Assembly (NCBI GenBank): GCA_039973685.1 | Contig: JBDWKL010000003.1 | Location: 1 to 55,693, forward strand | DNA length: 55,693 nucleotides | Direction: 5' to 3' | Origin: Hyphomicrobiales bacterium | Lineage (GTDB): Bacteria; Pseudomonadota; Alphaproteobacteria; Rhizobiales; JACESI01 | In this document: piece after piece, positions 35,530-44,087 of the stretch | How positions within the stretch are numbered: position 1 is the stretch's first letter | Layout: each line of letters opens with the position of its first letter | Program-made: the position numbers and the translations under genes | Notes under the pieces: model-generated | What the model was told of the DNA's origin: nothing | The model's database searches: none | What the model saw: only the letters and a program-made list of their open reading frames with translations

Positions 35530-37020
35530 ATGAGATACAGTCTTTTTCACATTGAGCGTGAAAAGCCGATGACGCTCCAAGCGCAAATCAGGGAAATGTT
35601 GGTTGATGCGATGATTGCTGACCAATTGCCGCCACGCACACCCGTTCCATCCACTCGCGTTATGGCGAAGCGGCTCAAAGTGTCTCGCAACACGGTTATG
35701 CTTGCTTATCAAGCGCTTGCCGCCGATGGGTATTTGGTGGCCAAGGAGCGCTCTGGGTTTTATGTGTCTGAGGAGGCAAGGGCTGCTGTTGTTCAGCAAA
35801 CCGCAAAACCAGTAATGCCTGCGGAAGCACCGACCAAGGTTGATTGGTCGAACAAACTTCGCATTTCTCCCGCAACACAAACCAATATCGTAAAGCCGAA
35901 AAACTGGCACGATTATCCTTATCCGTTCATTTATGGGCAGGTGGATTCAAGCCTTTTCCCGATCAGCTCATGGCGCGATTGTATGCGCCAATCTATGAGC
36001 GTGAAATGGTTGGATGCTTGGACAGACGATCTGTTTAATGCGGATGACCCGATGCTGCTTGAACAAATCCAACAACGCATTCTCACGCGCCGTGGTGTTA
36101 TGGCCAAGCCAGAGGAAATTCTGGTGACAATGGGCGCGCAAAACGCTTTGTTTTTGCTGTGCAGTCTGCTTGTTAAAGAAGACACAGCCGTTGCTCTTGA
36201 AGACCCCGGCTATCCTGATCAGCGTAATATGTTTGAGTTGCGTTCCAATGATGTGCGGGCGGTGGGTATCGATAATCATGGTATTCGTGTTGATCAATTG
36301 AGCGATTCCAAAATCGTCTTCACCACACCAAGCCATCAGTTCCCGACCAATATCACCATGAGCATGGAGCGACGGTTGGAATTGTTGGAGTGGGCCAATG
36401 CGACCGATGCCATTGTTATTGAAGATGACTATGAATATGAGACCAATTATCGCGGTGAACCAACACCGGCTTTGAAGTCACTCGATCAATCTGGTCGTGT
36501 GATCTATGTGGGCAGCTTGTCGAAATCTATCATGCCGGGTTTGCGGATGGGTTTTATGGTGGCATCTGCTGAGCTGATCGCAGAACTGCGCGCGCTTCGT
36601 CGTCTTGTCTTGCGTCATCCTCCCGGCAACAATCAGCGGGTGGTCGCACTGTTCTTGGCGCTTGGTGGGCATGACGCTTTGATCAACCGCTTGCACCGTG
36701 CCTATCATAAACGTTGGCAGGCAATGGCCTTGGCGCTTGATACGTATTTTTCTGGTTGGGCAGAAGCACCCGTGTTTGGCGGCACATCGTTTTGGTGTCG
36801 CGGACCTGAAGGGTTTGATGCTGGAGCCTTTAGTGAGGCCGCGTTAAAACGTGGTGTTGTGATTGAGCGGGGTGATGTGTTTTTTAGGGATGGTGAAGCT
36901 CATAAAAATTATTTCAGGCTAGGCTTTTCCTCTATACCCGAAGACAAGATCGACGCAGGCATTGCAATCCTTGCTGAAGTTGCTGCAGAGATGCTTGGTA
37001 AAAACCCATCAGAAATCTAA
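35530..37020 (+). CDS. MocR-family (GntR-aminotransferase fusion) transcriptional regulator, TauR/PdxR-like
   Basis: About 496 residues: GntR-type winged HTH at the N-terminus (PVPSTRVMAKRLKVSRNTVML) joined to a fold-type I aminotransferase-like domain with the PLP lysine in YVGSLSKSIMPGLRMG. MocR proteins use PLP or an aldimine of it as effector. The gene precedes the taurine-type transporter genes on the same strand, and related direct repeats lie before mocR, the transporter and xsc, so it is a good candidate for TauR. Start: the ATG at 35530 is preferred over an in-frame GTG at 35485. A PdxR-like role is the alternative. Confidence 0.85.
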   Translation: MRYSLFHIEREKPMTLQAQIREMLVDAMIADQLPPRTPVPSTRVMAKRLKVSRNTVMLAYQALAADGYLVAKERSGFYVSEEARAAVVQQTAKPVMPAEAPTKVDWSNKLRISPATQTNIVKPKNWHDYPYPFIYGQVDSSLFPISSWRDCMRQSMSVKWLDAWTDDLFNADDPMLLEQIQQRILTRRGVMAKPEEILVTMGAQNALFLLCSLLVKEDTAVALEDPGYPDQRNMFELRSNDVRAVGIDNHGIRVDQLSDSKIVFTTPSHQFPTNITMSMERRLELLEWANATDAIVIEDDYEYETNYRGEPTPALKSLDQSGRVIYVGSLSKSIMPGLRMGFMVASAELIAELRALRRLVLRHPPGNNQRVVALFLALGGHDALINRLHRAYHKRWQAMALALDTYFSGWAEAPVFGGTSFWCRGPEGFDAGAFSEAALKRGVVIERGDVFFRDGEAHKNYFRLGFSSIPEDKIDAGIAILAEVAAEMLGKNPSEI

Positions 37021-37095
37021 CTTCCTGATAATTCAACAATATGCGGCACAGTTGAGCACAACGTCTGCATTAAATATTTGCGATTTAAAGCGTAC

Positions 37096-37130
37096 TGGTA
37101 TCATGCGGTTCGCCTTTTTGGACCTACCGA
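37096..37130 (+). promoter_or_regulatory. Putative TauR/MocR operator upstream of the taurine-type transporter
   Basis: TGGTATCAT (37096) and TGGACCTAC (37119) form a direct repeat with 23-bp spacing. The latter belongs to TTTTGGACCTACCGA (37116-37130), 13 of 15 bases identical to a site before xsc, and ends ~103 nt before the binding-protein ATG (99 nt for xsc). Sequence and distance conservation favour a shared regulator, likely the MocR protein encoded just upstream. Confidence 0.55.
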
Positions 37131-37232
37131 CTTCCTATAAATAGTTGTGTTGTTTATTCAGACTAGAGCGCAGGATCATATTTGCCGCGCTTTGGCAGGG
37201 AGAATTGACAATCGGGAACAGAGGGAAATCCT

Positions 37233-38237
37233 ATGAATTTCAAAAAATTAGCCGCGACTTTGGCGATGGGCGTTTCTGCAACAATGATGCTTGCAGCAAA
37301 CCCAGCAAAAGCGCTTGATGAACTGACTGTTGCTTACTTCTTGGAGTGGCCAACACCAAACCAGTTCGCACAGGCAAACAAAATTTATGAAAAAGAACTT
37401 GGTGTAAAAGTGAACTGGGTATCTTTCGACGCTGGTACAGCCATGTCTGCTGCGATGGCATCAGGTGACGTACACATTTCATTCTCACAAGGTGTTACAC
37501 CGTTCCTCGTTGCAACTGCTGCTGGTCAAGACCTACAGGTTGTCGACGTTGCTGTGTCTTACTCAGACAATGATAACTGTGTTGTTCGTTCAGAGCTTGA
37601 AATTTCAAAAGACAATGTAGCTGACCTTAAAGGCAAGCGCGTTGCTGTGCCGCTTGGTACTGCTGCTCATTCTGGCTTCTTGGCTCAAATGAAGCATTTC
37701 GGCATTTCAGAATCAGATTTGACAATCGTTGATATGGCTCCATCTGACTCAGCTGCAGCTTTCTCACAACCAAACTCAGACCTTGCAATGGCCTGTGGTT
37801 GGGGTGGCGCGCTTCGTACAATGAAGCAGCATGGTAACCCAATTATCGAAGGTGCTGAAAAAGAAGCAGTTGTTGGCAAAGTGTTCGACGTAACATCTGT
37901 TCCAACGTCTTTTGGTGAAGAAAACCCAGAGATCCTTGCTAAGTTCCTAAAAATCACTGCTGACATGAATGCAAAATACGCAAAAGATTCAGCGCCGATG
38001 ATGGCAGCGATTGGTAAAGCTGCTGGTATGGATGCTGAAGGTACGAAAGCTGTGATCGGTACATTCGTCTTCCCAACAGTTGAAGAGCAGCTATCTGACA
38101 AATGGATGGGCGGCGGTGTTGCTACATTCTTGGCTGCAGGTGCAAAGTCTTTGGAAGAAGGCGGCAAAATCAAAGCGCTTAGTGATTACAATGCACTTGT
38201 AAACTCAAGCTACCTTGAAGCTGCTTCAAAGCTCTAA
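37233..38237 (+). CDS. Taurine-type ABC transporter substrate-binding protein (TauA-like)
   Basis: 334 residues with a Sec signal peptide (~27 residues, cleavage after AKA). The mature part, starting with LDELTVAYFLEWPTPNQFAQ, resembles the NMT1/TauA binding-protein family; AMASGDVHISFSQGVTPFLVA is a conserved ligand-lobe segment. It belongs to an importer with an ATPase and a permease of the TauBC/SsuBC family. Taurine is the best guess given the MocR gene, the shared operator and xsc in the same window, but related sulfonates or other amines are possible. Codon use is strongly biased, suggesting high expression. A terminator-like hairpin follows. Confidence 0.85.
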   Translation: MNFKKLAATLAMGVSATMMLAANPAKALDELTVAYFLEWPTPNQFAQANKIYEKELGVKVNWVSFDAGTAMSAAMASGDVHISFSQGVTPFLVATAAGQDLQVVDVAVSYSDNDNCVVRSELEISKDNVADLKGKRVAVPLGTAAHSGFLAQMKHFGISESDLTIVDMAPSDSAAAFSQPNSDLAMACGWGGALRTMKQHGNPIIEGAEKEAVVGKVFDVTSVPTSFGEENPEILAKFLKITADMNAKYAKDSAPMMAAIGKAAGMDAEGTKAVIGTFVFPTVEEQLSDKWMGGGVATFLAAGAKSLEEGGKIKALSDYNALVNSSYLEAASKL

Positions 38238-38253
38238 GTTAAAAACTAAATCA

Positions 38254-38288
38254 CAGCCCGAATTACCTGTAGTTCGGGCTGTTTTCTT
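38254..38288 (+). terminator. Terminator-like hairpin between binding-protein and ATPase genes
   Basis: Inverted repeat CAGCCCGAA/TTCGGGCTG (38254-38262, 38273-38281) followed by TTTTCTT. It has the form of a Rho-independent terminator inside the operon and would allow more binding protein than ATPase and permease to be made. Confidence 0.75.
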
Positions 38289-38308
38289 ATCTTGATGCGG
38301 GGGACGCA

Positions 38309-39115
38309 ATGTCCGGATTACTTATCGAAGATATTTCCATGCGTTTTGAATTGCCGAATGGTGATGCCGTTCAAGCTTTGCAAGACATAAACCTCAACAT
38401 CAAAGAAGGTGAGTTGCTTTCTGTCCTTGGCCCGTCAGGGTGCGGTAAGACGACGCTCTTGAATATTGTGGCAGGCTTTTTAGCGCCGACAAGTGGGACA
38501 ATTTCCTTAAACAGCCAGCAGGTTTCTGGCCCAGGTCCTGAACGCGGTATGGTGTTTCAAAAAGGGGCGCTGTTTGAGTGGATGAGCGTGCGCAAAAATG
38601 TTGCTTTTGGTCCTTCAATGAAGGGTATGCCCCAGCGTGAGACAAATGAGATCGTTGATCACCTGCTCAATGTTGTTGGCCTCCAAGACTTTAAAGATAA
38701 AGCGATCTATGAGCTTTCAGGCGGAATGCAGCAGCGCGTGGCTTTAGCCCGCTGTCTTGCCAATGAGCCAGATGTTATTTTGATGGATGAACCGCTTGGT
38801 GCGCTCGACGCATTGACGCGGGAGAAGATGCAAGGGCTGGTGCTGAAACTCTGGAAAGAGACAGGCAAAACCATCATCTTGATCACGCACTCGGTAGAAG
38901 AAGCATTGTTACTTGGCGAACGGCTGTTGGTGATGGCACCACGTCCGGGCAGGGTTCACAAAGAATACAATCTTCCTTTTGCTGAGATGGGGGTCGATGC
39001 GGATCTTCGTGAAGTGAAAAAGCATGAGAAATTCGGTGAAGTGCGCGATGAAATTCTCGGCATGATCTGGGATATGGAAGAAGAAATCATGGGCCGCACC
39101 GAAGGTGCAGGTTAG
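38309..39115 (+). CDS. Taurine-type ABC transporter ATP-binding protein (TauB-like)
   Basis: 268 residues of the nitrate/sulfonate/taurine ATPase family: Walker A GPSGCGKTT, signature LSGGMQQRVALAR, Walker B VILMDEPLGALD and switch His ITHSVEEALLL. An RMVMAPRPGR-like stretch after the switch (LLVMAPRPGRVHKEY) is typical of TauB/SsuB. A GGGGGA ribosome binding site precedes the ATG. Energises import with the permease encoded 9 nt downstream. Confidence 0.9.
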   Translation: MSGLLIEDISMRFELPNGDAVQALQDINLNIKEGELLSVLGPSGCGKTTLLNIVAGFLAPTSGTISLNSQQVSGPGPERGMVFQKGALFEWMSVRKNVAFGPSMKGMPQRETNEIVDHLLNVVGLQDFKDKAIYELSGGMQQRVALARCLANEPDVILMDEPLGALDALTREKMQGLVLKLWKETGKTIILITHSVEEALLLGERLLVMAPRPGRVHKEYNLPFAEMGVDADLREVKKHEKFGEVRDEILGMIWDMEEEIMGRTEGAG

Positions 39116-39124
39116 GGGACTTTT

Positions 39125-40468
39125 ATGTTTTTTTTAGAAGCTGACTTCATCTCCGAGGTTCAAAGTGCCCTAGGAACGTCTTTATGGATGATTTTAGGCA
39201 TTGCGATGATTTTCATCATCTTTTTGGCTTTTAGCGCCGTGTTTTCTTTCCTCTTTGGCCTTTATAAAAAAGGTAAAGAAGCAAAAGGGTTTGGTAGCTT
39301 AAAAACTGTCACCTTTGGCGATGAAAGTGCCGTTGTTGCAAACCGCATAGCTTCTGTCTTTGGTGTGTTGGCGATCTTCTTCATTTGGGGCTTGGCCACA
39401 GAATCAAAGCTTCTTCCGTTTAGCTTGCCCGGTCCTTTTACAGGGGACGCACAGTTTGAGTATGTCGCAAAAAATGCGGCTGGTGAAACAGACAAAGCAA
39501 CGGTTACCATTCGTGTTTCCAAACAAGGCGATCCGGTTGAAAAACTGACGGTGGATGATACGTCAGCAGGTTTTGCCAAAGATGACGCCGTGATGATGAT
39601 TGAGCGTCGTTCTAAGATTTTGCGTGCTCAAAACAATGATGACGGTGGCAAAGAAGACGGCTACCATCTCACTGAGATCAACGGCATCGCCGTCACGAGT
39701 GAAACGGTTATTCCTTTTGAGGCTGGCGAGATATTCATTACCAGACGTGGGAGCTTATCCATCCGTCCTGGGGAAGGCATGACAATGGAAGCGTTGTTTT
39801 TGCCTCCGCCTGAAAAAGTGTGGTCGACCTTCCTTCAGTTGAATGCAGAAGGCTATCAGGACGTCTCACTGTGGGAGAATGTATTCTGGTCATTGGCGCG
39901 CGTGTTTATTGGTTTTGGCCTTGGGTGTCTATTTGGTATCCCGCTGGGTTATGCCATGGGCCTTAACGGTTGGCTTCGTGGGTGGTTCGACCCGATTGTT
40001 GAATTCATGCGTCCAGTGCCGCCTTTGGCCTTGATTCCTTTGGTTATCATCTGGTTTGGCATTGGCGAGCAGGGCAAAATCTCACTGCTCTTCCTTGCGG
40101 CTTTGTGGATCATGACGATTGCTGCACGTTCGGGTGTGTCGGGTGTCAATATTTCGAAGGTGCACGCGGCCTATTCACTCGGAGCGAGTAAGCCTCAGAT
40201 ATTATCTCGAGTGATCATTCCAAATTCATTACCAGATATTTTTACAGGCGCCCGTGTTGCAATGGGTGTGTGTTGGGGCACGGTTGTGGCGGCTGAATTG
40301 GTGGCTGCTGAAAAGGGTATCGGAAAGATGATTATCGCGGCTTCAAAGTTCCAACTTACTGACATTGTCATCGTCGGTATCGTGATTATCGGCATCATCG
40401 GTTTTGGTATCGAAGTGCTGATGCGTATCATTGAAAAGCGCTTGATCCCTTGGAAAGGCAAAGGCTAA
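39125..40468 (+). CDS. Taurine-type ABC transporter permease (TauC-like) with extra N-terminal region
   Basis: 447 residues, well above the ~270 usual for TauC/SsuC. The C-terminal ~220 residues (from LPPPEKVWSTF) are a standard permease core with the EAA loop (AAYSLGASKPQILSRVIIPNSLPDI). The N-terminal part has two hydrophobic helices (about 18-46 and 76-92) and a ~125-residue soluble insert (about 100-225) with beta-rich, charged sequence, which probably faces the periplasm. The role of this insert is unknown; interaction with the binding protein is one possibility. GGGGAC precedes the ATG. Confidence 0.85.
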   Translation: MFFLEADFISEVQSALGTSLWMILGIAMIFIIFLAFSAVFSFLFGLYKKGKEAKGFGSLKTVTFGDESAVVANRIASVFGVLAIFFIWGLATESKLLPFSLPGPFTGDAQFEYVAKNAAGETDKATVTIRVSKQGDPVEKLTVDDTSAGFAKDDAVMMIERRSKILRAQNNDDGGKEDGYHLTEINGIAVTSETVIPFEAGEIFITRRGSLSIRPGEGMTMEALFLPPPEKVWSTFLQLNAEGYQDVSLWENVFWSLARVFIGFGLGCLFGIPLGYAMGLNGWLRGWFDPIVEFMRPVPPLALIPLVIIWFGIGEQGKISLLFLAALWIMTIAARSGVSGVNISKVHAAYSLGASKPQILSRVIIPNSLPDIFTGARVAMGVCWGTVVAAELVAAEKGIGKMIIAASKFQLTDIVIVGIVIIGIIGFGIEVLMRIIEKRLIPWKGKG

Positions 40469-40752
40469 GACGCCCGTTTTTAAAAAGACATGAAGCCTGA
40501 GAGACCTGTTTTTTAATGGGTGTCGGCTGCTTGGAGACAAGGCCGAGAAACTATTTCGGCCATGGATTTTATAGGTCGTTTTTAATCATCCCATTGTGAA
40601 TGTTGGCAATGTTTCATTTGCGACATTGAAAGTCGGGAACCTAGTGTAAACTTAACTATTACCGTATTTTTGGATGTCGCACCCTTGTGTTTATGGCGCG
40701 TAGGTGCTGGTATAAACCATCAATGTGTCGTGCATTAAATTGGGAGAACAAC
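40469..40752. promoter_or_regulatory. Intergenic region before the betaine-type transporter
   Basis: About 280 nt without a gene. It contains an inverted repeat GGCCGA/TCGGCC (40541-40546, 40556-40561), which may form a weak terminator for the preceding permease gene although no T-run follows. The rest is AT-rich and should hold the promoter of the binding-protein gene; GGGAGAACA lies at ribosome-binding distance from the ATG at 40753. Confidence 0.4.
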
Positions 40753-41742
40753 ATGCATAAAACACTTCTCGGTCTTGCAGGTGCTACTTTTGGCGCAATG
40801 CTTATGACCTCAGTCTCAACTACATCAGCGGAAGCTGCTTGTGGTGAGGTAACAATCACTGAAATGAACTGGGCTTCATCAGCTGTTGTAACAGCTGTGT
40901 CAAAGTTCATCATGGAACAAGGCTACGGCTGTGCAGTGACTAAAGTTCCGTCTGCAACGCTTCCGGCAGTAACTTCAGTTGCTGAAACTGGCAAGCCAGA
41001 CATCGTAACAGAGCTTTGGATCAACTCAGCTCCTGTCTACAAAGAGCTAGAAGCAGAAGGCAAAGTTGTTAAACTTGCTGACGTTCTTTCTGACGGTGGC
41101 GTAGAAGCTTGGTTCGTTCCAGATTACCTAATCGAAAAGCACCCAGAGCTTGCAACGCTAGAAGGTATTTTGGCGAACCCTGAGCTTGTTGGTGGTAAAT
41201 TCCACAACTGTCCAGTTGGTTGGGGTTGTCGTGTTATCAATGATAACAACATCACAGCACGTGGCTTGCGTGACGTAAAAGGTCTTGAAATTTTTGACCA
41301 CGGTTCTGGTGAAACAATGGCGACTTCAATCGCTGCTGCTTACTCAGATAAAGCTCCTTGGTTTGGTTACTACTGGGCGCCAACATCTGTTCTTGGTAAA
41401 TACCCAATGACAGCTGTGGACATTGGCCCACACGTAGCAGACGCACACACTTGTAACACCAAAGACGATTGTGCAACACCTGGTGCTTCTGCTTACCCAC
41501 CATCTGAAGTGATCACATTCACAACAACAGCGTTTAAAGAATCAAACCCAGACATCGCAGCTTTGATGTCTAATGTTTCATTCACAAACGCTCAAATGGG
41601 TGAAGTGCTTGCATGGCAAGAAGACAACAAAGCTTCTGCTGACGAAGCAGCTGTATACTTCCTCAACAAGTACAAAGATGCTTGGAGCGGTTGGCTCAAT
41701 GATGAAGCTAAAGGTAAATTGGCTGCTCTATTGAACGGCTAA
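40753..41742 (+). CDS. Glycine betaine/proline-type ABC transporter substrate-binding protein (ProX/OpuAC-like)
   Basis: 329 residues with a signal peptide ending ...TSAEAA before CGEVTITEMNW. The mature region has the OpuAC-type ligand-domain sequence EMNWASSAVVTAVSKFIMEQ and several aromatic residues (YYWAPTSVLGKY) of the kind that form the aromatic box for quaternary ammonium groups. Two Cys pairs may be disulfides. ATG at 40753 is chosen, with GGGAG upstream; the frame is open earlier. Betaine-type import fits the nearby N-methyl operon. A Rho-independent terminator follows. Confidence 0.85.
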   Translation: MHKTLLGLAGATFGAMLMTSVSTTSAEAACGEVTITEMNWASSAVVTAVSKFIMEQGYGCAVTKVPSATLPAVTSVAETGKPDIVTELWINSAPVYKELEAEGKVVKLADVLSDGGVEAWFVPDYLIEKHPELATLEGILANPELVGGKFHNCPVGWGCRVINDNNITARGLRDVKGLEIFDHGSGETMATSIAAAYSDKAPWFGYYWAPTSVLGKYPMTAVDIGPHVADAHTCNTKDDCATPGASAYPPSEVITFTTTAFKESNPDIAALMSNVSFTNAQMGEVLAWQEDNKASADEAAVYFLNKYKDAWSGWLNDEAKGKLAALLNG

Positions 41743-41757
41743 TAACCTAGATATTAA

Positions 41758-41788
41758 ACGGGCATCCCTTTGGATGCCCGTTTTTTTT
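41758..41788 (+). terminator. Rho-independent terminator after ProX-like gene
   Basis: Perfect 10-bp stem ACGGGCATCC/GGATGCCCGT with a CTTT loop and eight T residues. It is inside the transporter operon, before the permease gene, so read-through must supply the permease and ATPase unless they have their own promoter. Confidence 0.9.
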
Positions 41789-41816
41789 GTAACTCAAACT
41801 TGGGGGATAAGACCAA

Positions 41817-42845
41817 ATGGCAACATTTGATGGTTTTTTTGACACCTTTGGACTTCGCGGCTGGTGTGGCGCAGGAAAAACAGACGGCCCGATGACGATG
41901 GCCGAGCTACTCGCAAAAGCAAAAGGTGGCGTTGAAGAAACACCTTGGTGGGATGTTCCATTCCCTTCGCTTGATAATTTGAATAAAGCATGCGGTGCGA
42001 TACCGCGTACGCGCGATATGACTGAAGGCGTTGCGAACGCCTTTCTTGATATTAAAGACAAGCTGAAATTCGTGCTTGACCCGCTGACTCAACCGCTCAG
42101 CTTTATTCTCGATTATTCGCTGTCTTTCTTCGTCGGGATGCCTTGGTGGCTCCTGATCATTCTCATTCTCGCGCTTAGCTATTATGCGTCGCGTTCTGTG
42201 CTTGTGACTGCCTTTGTTGCGATCTGCTTCCTCTTTTTTGGTTTCATTGATCACTACTCATTCGCGGTGCAAACCCTCTCGATTATTGCGGTCTGTACTT
42301 TCATCAGCGTGCTACTTGGCGTGCCGATTGGTATTGCAATGTCTAAATATGATTGGTTCCAGCGCGCTAATATCCCCGTTTTGGATATGCTGCAAACGCT
42401 ACCGACTTTCGTGTATTTGATCCCGTTGATCTTCCTGTTCTCAGTAACAGAATCCAAGCTCTACGGTATTGCGATTATTCTTTATGCCATTGTGCCAGTG
42501 ATCCGCTTGACGGATTTGGGTATTCGATTGGTCGATAAAGACGTGATTGAGGCTGCTGACGCGTTCGGCATGTCGAGCCGTCAAAAGCTATTCGGTGTTG
42601 AAATCCCACTCGCGCTTCCAAACATCATGGCTGGTATCAACCAGACAATTATGATGTCGCTTGCGATGGTGGTGATTGCGTCACTCGTTTCTGCACCTGG
42701 TCTGGGCGTTCTGGTTCTTCGCGGTATTCGCAACCTTGAATTGGGCGTCGGTCTGATTGCTGGTTTCTGTATCGTGTTGTTGGCTGTGATCCTTGATCGC
42801 GTCAGTAAAGCATCATTGAGCCGTATCAATGCAGCTCAGGGTTAA
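41817..42845 (+). CDS. Glycine betaine/proline-type ABC transporter permease (ProW-like)
   Basis: 342 residues. The N-terminal ~90 are polar (DTFGLRGWCGAGKTDG), followed by a hydrophobic block of helices and the ProW-type core with IVPVIRLTDLGIRLVDKDVIEAADAFG and the EAA loop (SSRQKLFGVEIPLALPNIMAG). A typical OpuA/ProU permease. GGGGGA lies just upstream of the ATG. It is 11 nt ahead of the ATPase gene. Confidence 0.9.
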   Translation: MATFDGFFDTFGLRGWCGAGKTDGPMTMAELLAKAKGGVEETPWWDVPFPSLDNLNKACGAIPRTRDMTEGVANAFLDIKDKLKFVLDPLTQPLSFILDYSLSFFVGMPWWLLIILILALSYYASRSVLVTAFVAICFLFFGFIDHYSFAVQTLSIIAVCTFISVLLGVPIGIAMSKYDWFQRANIPVLDMLQTLPTFVYLIPLIFLFSVTESKLYGIAIILYAIVPVIRLTDLGIRLVDKDVIEAADAFGMSSRQKLFGVEIPLALPNIMAGINQTIMMSLAMVVIASLVSAPGLGVLVLRGIRNLELGVGLIAGFCIVLLAVILDRVSKASLSRINAAQG

Positions 42846-42856
42846 GGGATAGAGTA

Positions 42857-43924
42857 ATGAGTGATAATCCAATCAAAATCTCGATCAAAAATCTTTATAA
42901 GATTTTTGGTAACGACCCTCAGTCTGCGCTTGCCCATGTGAAAAATGGTATGGGTAAACCGGAGCTGCTTGATAAAACAGGCCATGTTCTTGGTCTTCAA
43001 GACATCAATGTTGATATGCGAGAAGGCGAAATCACGGTGATTATGGGGCTTTCTGGCTCTGGTAAATCAACCTTGATCCGCCACCTTAATCGCCTGATCG
43101 ACCCGACTGCAGGTGAGGTCATCTTTGGTGATGATGATGTGCTGAAGTACGATTCTGAAACGCTGCGTGATATGCGCCAAACGCGCATGTCGATGGTGTT
43201 TCAAAAATTCGCGCTTTTGCCACACCGCACTGTGCTTCAAAACGCTGGTACGGCGTTGCGGGTGCGTGGTGAAAGTGAAGAGCTTGCAGACACAGAAGGC
43301 AATAAGTGGCTTAACCGCGTGGGGCTTAACGGCTTTGCGGGCCATTACCCGCATCAGCTTTCTGGTGGTATGCAACAGCGCGTGGGTATCGCCCGTGCGT
43401 TGACGTCAAACTCTGAAGTTATGTTGATGGATGAGGCGTTTTCCGCGCTTGATCCGTTGATCCGCACGGACATGCAAGACCTGTTGTTGGAGCTTCAACA
43501 AGAGCTCAACAAAACCATCGTCTTCATTACGCACGATTTGGACGAAGCCTTGAAGCTTGCTGATCATCTGGTGATTTTGAAAGATGGTTATGTGGTACAG
43601 CAAGGTGAGCCGCAGCACATTCTACTTAATCCGAATGATCCATACATCGAGGATTTCGTGAGCGATATTAACCGCGCACGTGTGTTGAAGGTTCGTTCAG
43701 TGATGAAGCCGCTTGAAGGCAAAATGCCGAAGACTGCGGGTGAGGTCGACTTTAATGAAAGCCTAGAAACGCTAATTGGCATGTCTGAAGGTGATACAAC
43801 CAAAACCTATCTTGTTACCAGAGATGGAGAAGCAGTTGGTTTGCTCGATATGAAGGTGCTGGTTAAAGCGCTCGTGCCGCGTGTGGCCTCTGAATCTGGT
43901 GTTCGCGGGACTGTGACGTCCTAA
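42857..43924 (+). CDS. Glycine betaine/proline-type ABC transporter ATP-binding protein (ProV-like)
   Basis: 355 residues: an N-terminal extension (IKNLYKIFG) typical of ProV, Walker A GLSGSGKST, signature LSGGMQQRVGIARAL, Walker B VMLMDEAFSALDP and switch His ITHDLDEAL. The C-terminal ~90 residues form a short regulatory region where CBS domains occur in ProV/OpuAA; here it is shortened and looks like a single CBS-like unit. It closes the transporter operon and is followed by a strong terminator. Confidence 0.9.
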   Translation: MSDNPIKISIKNLYKIFGNDPQSALAHVKNGMGKPELLDKTGHVLGLQDINVDMREGEITVIMGLSGSGKSTLIRHLNRLIDPTAGEVIFGDDDVLKYDSETLRDMRQTRMSMVFQKFALLPHRTVLQNAGTALRVRGESEELADTEGNKWLNRVGLNGFAGHYPHQLSGGMQQRVGIARALTSNSEVMLMDEAFSALDPLIRTDMQDLLLELQQELNKTIVFITHDLDEALKLADHLVILKDGYVVQQGEPQHILLNPNDPYIEDFVSDINRARVLKVRSVMKPLEGKMPKTAGEVDFNESLETLIGMSEGDTTKTYLVTRDGEAVGLLDMKVLVKALVPRVASESGVRGTVTS

Positions 43925-43970
43925 GCTAAAGGTGGCGAAGACCTGTTTCGCCGTCTCATCTATTGCAAAG

Positions 43971-44009
43971 AAAAGGGGCTTTCAGTGTTGTACTGAAAGC
44001 CCCTTTTTT
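43971..44009 (+). terminator. Strong Rho-independent terminator after ProV-like gene
   Basis: Stem AAAAGGGGCTTTCAGT/ACTGAAAGCCCCTTTT with a GTTGT loop, followed by T residues. The stem is 16 bp long and AT-flanked on both sides, so it may act bidirectionally and also end the minus-strand gene at 44088. Confidence 0.92.
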
Positions 44010-44087
44010 ATTGAATAGTATTTGCCTACTCTGGCATTCAGCGACGTGCGAAATTTTATGAAACTGAGCTAAACAAATCGACTAAGG

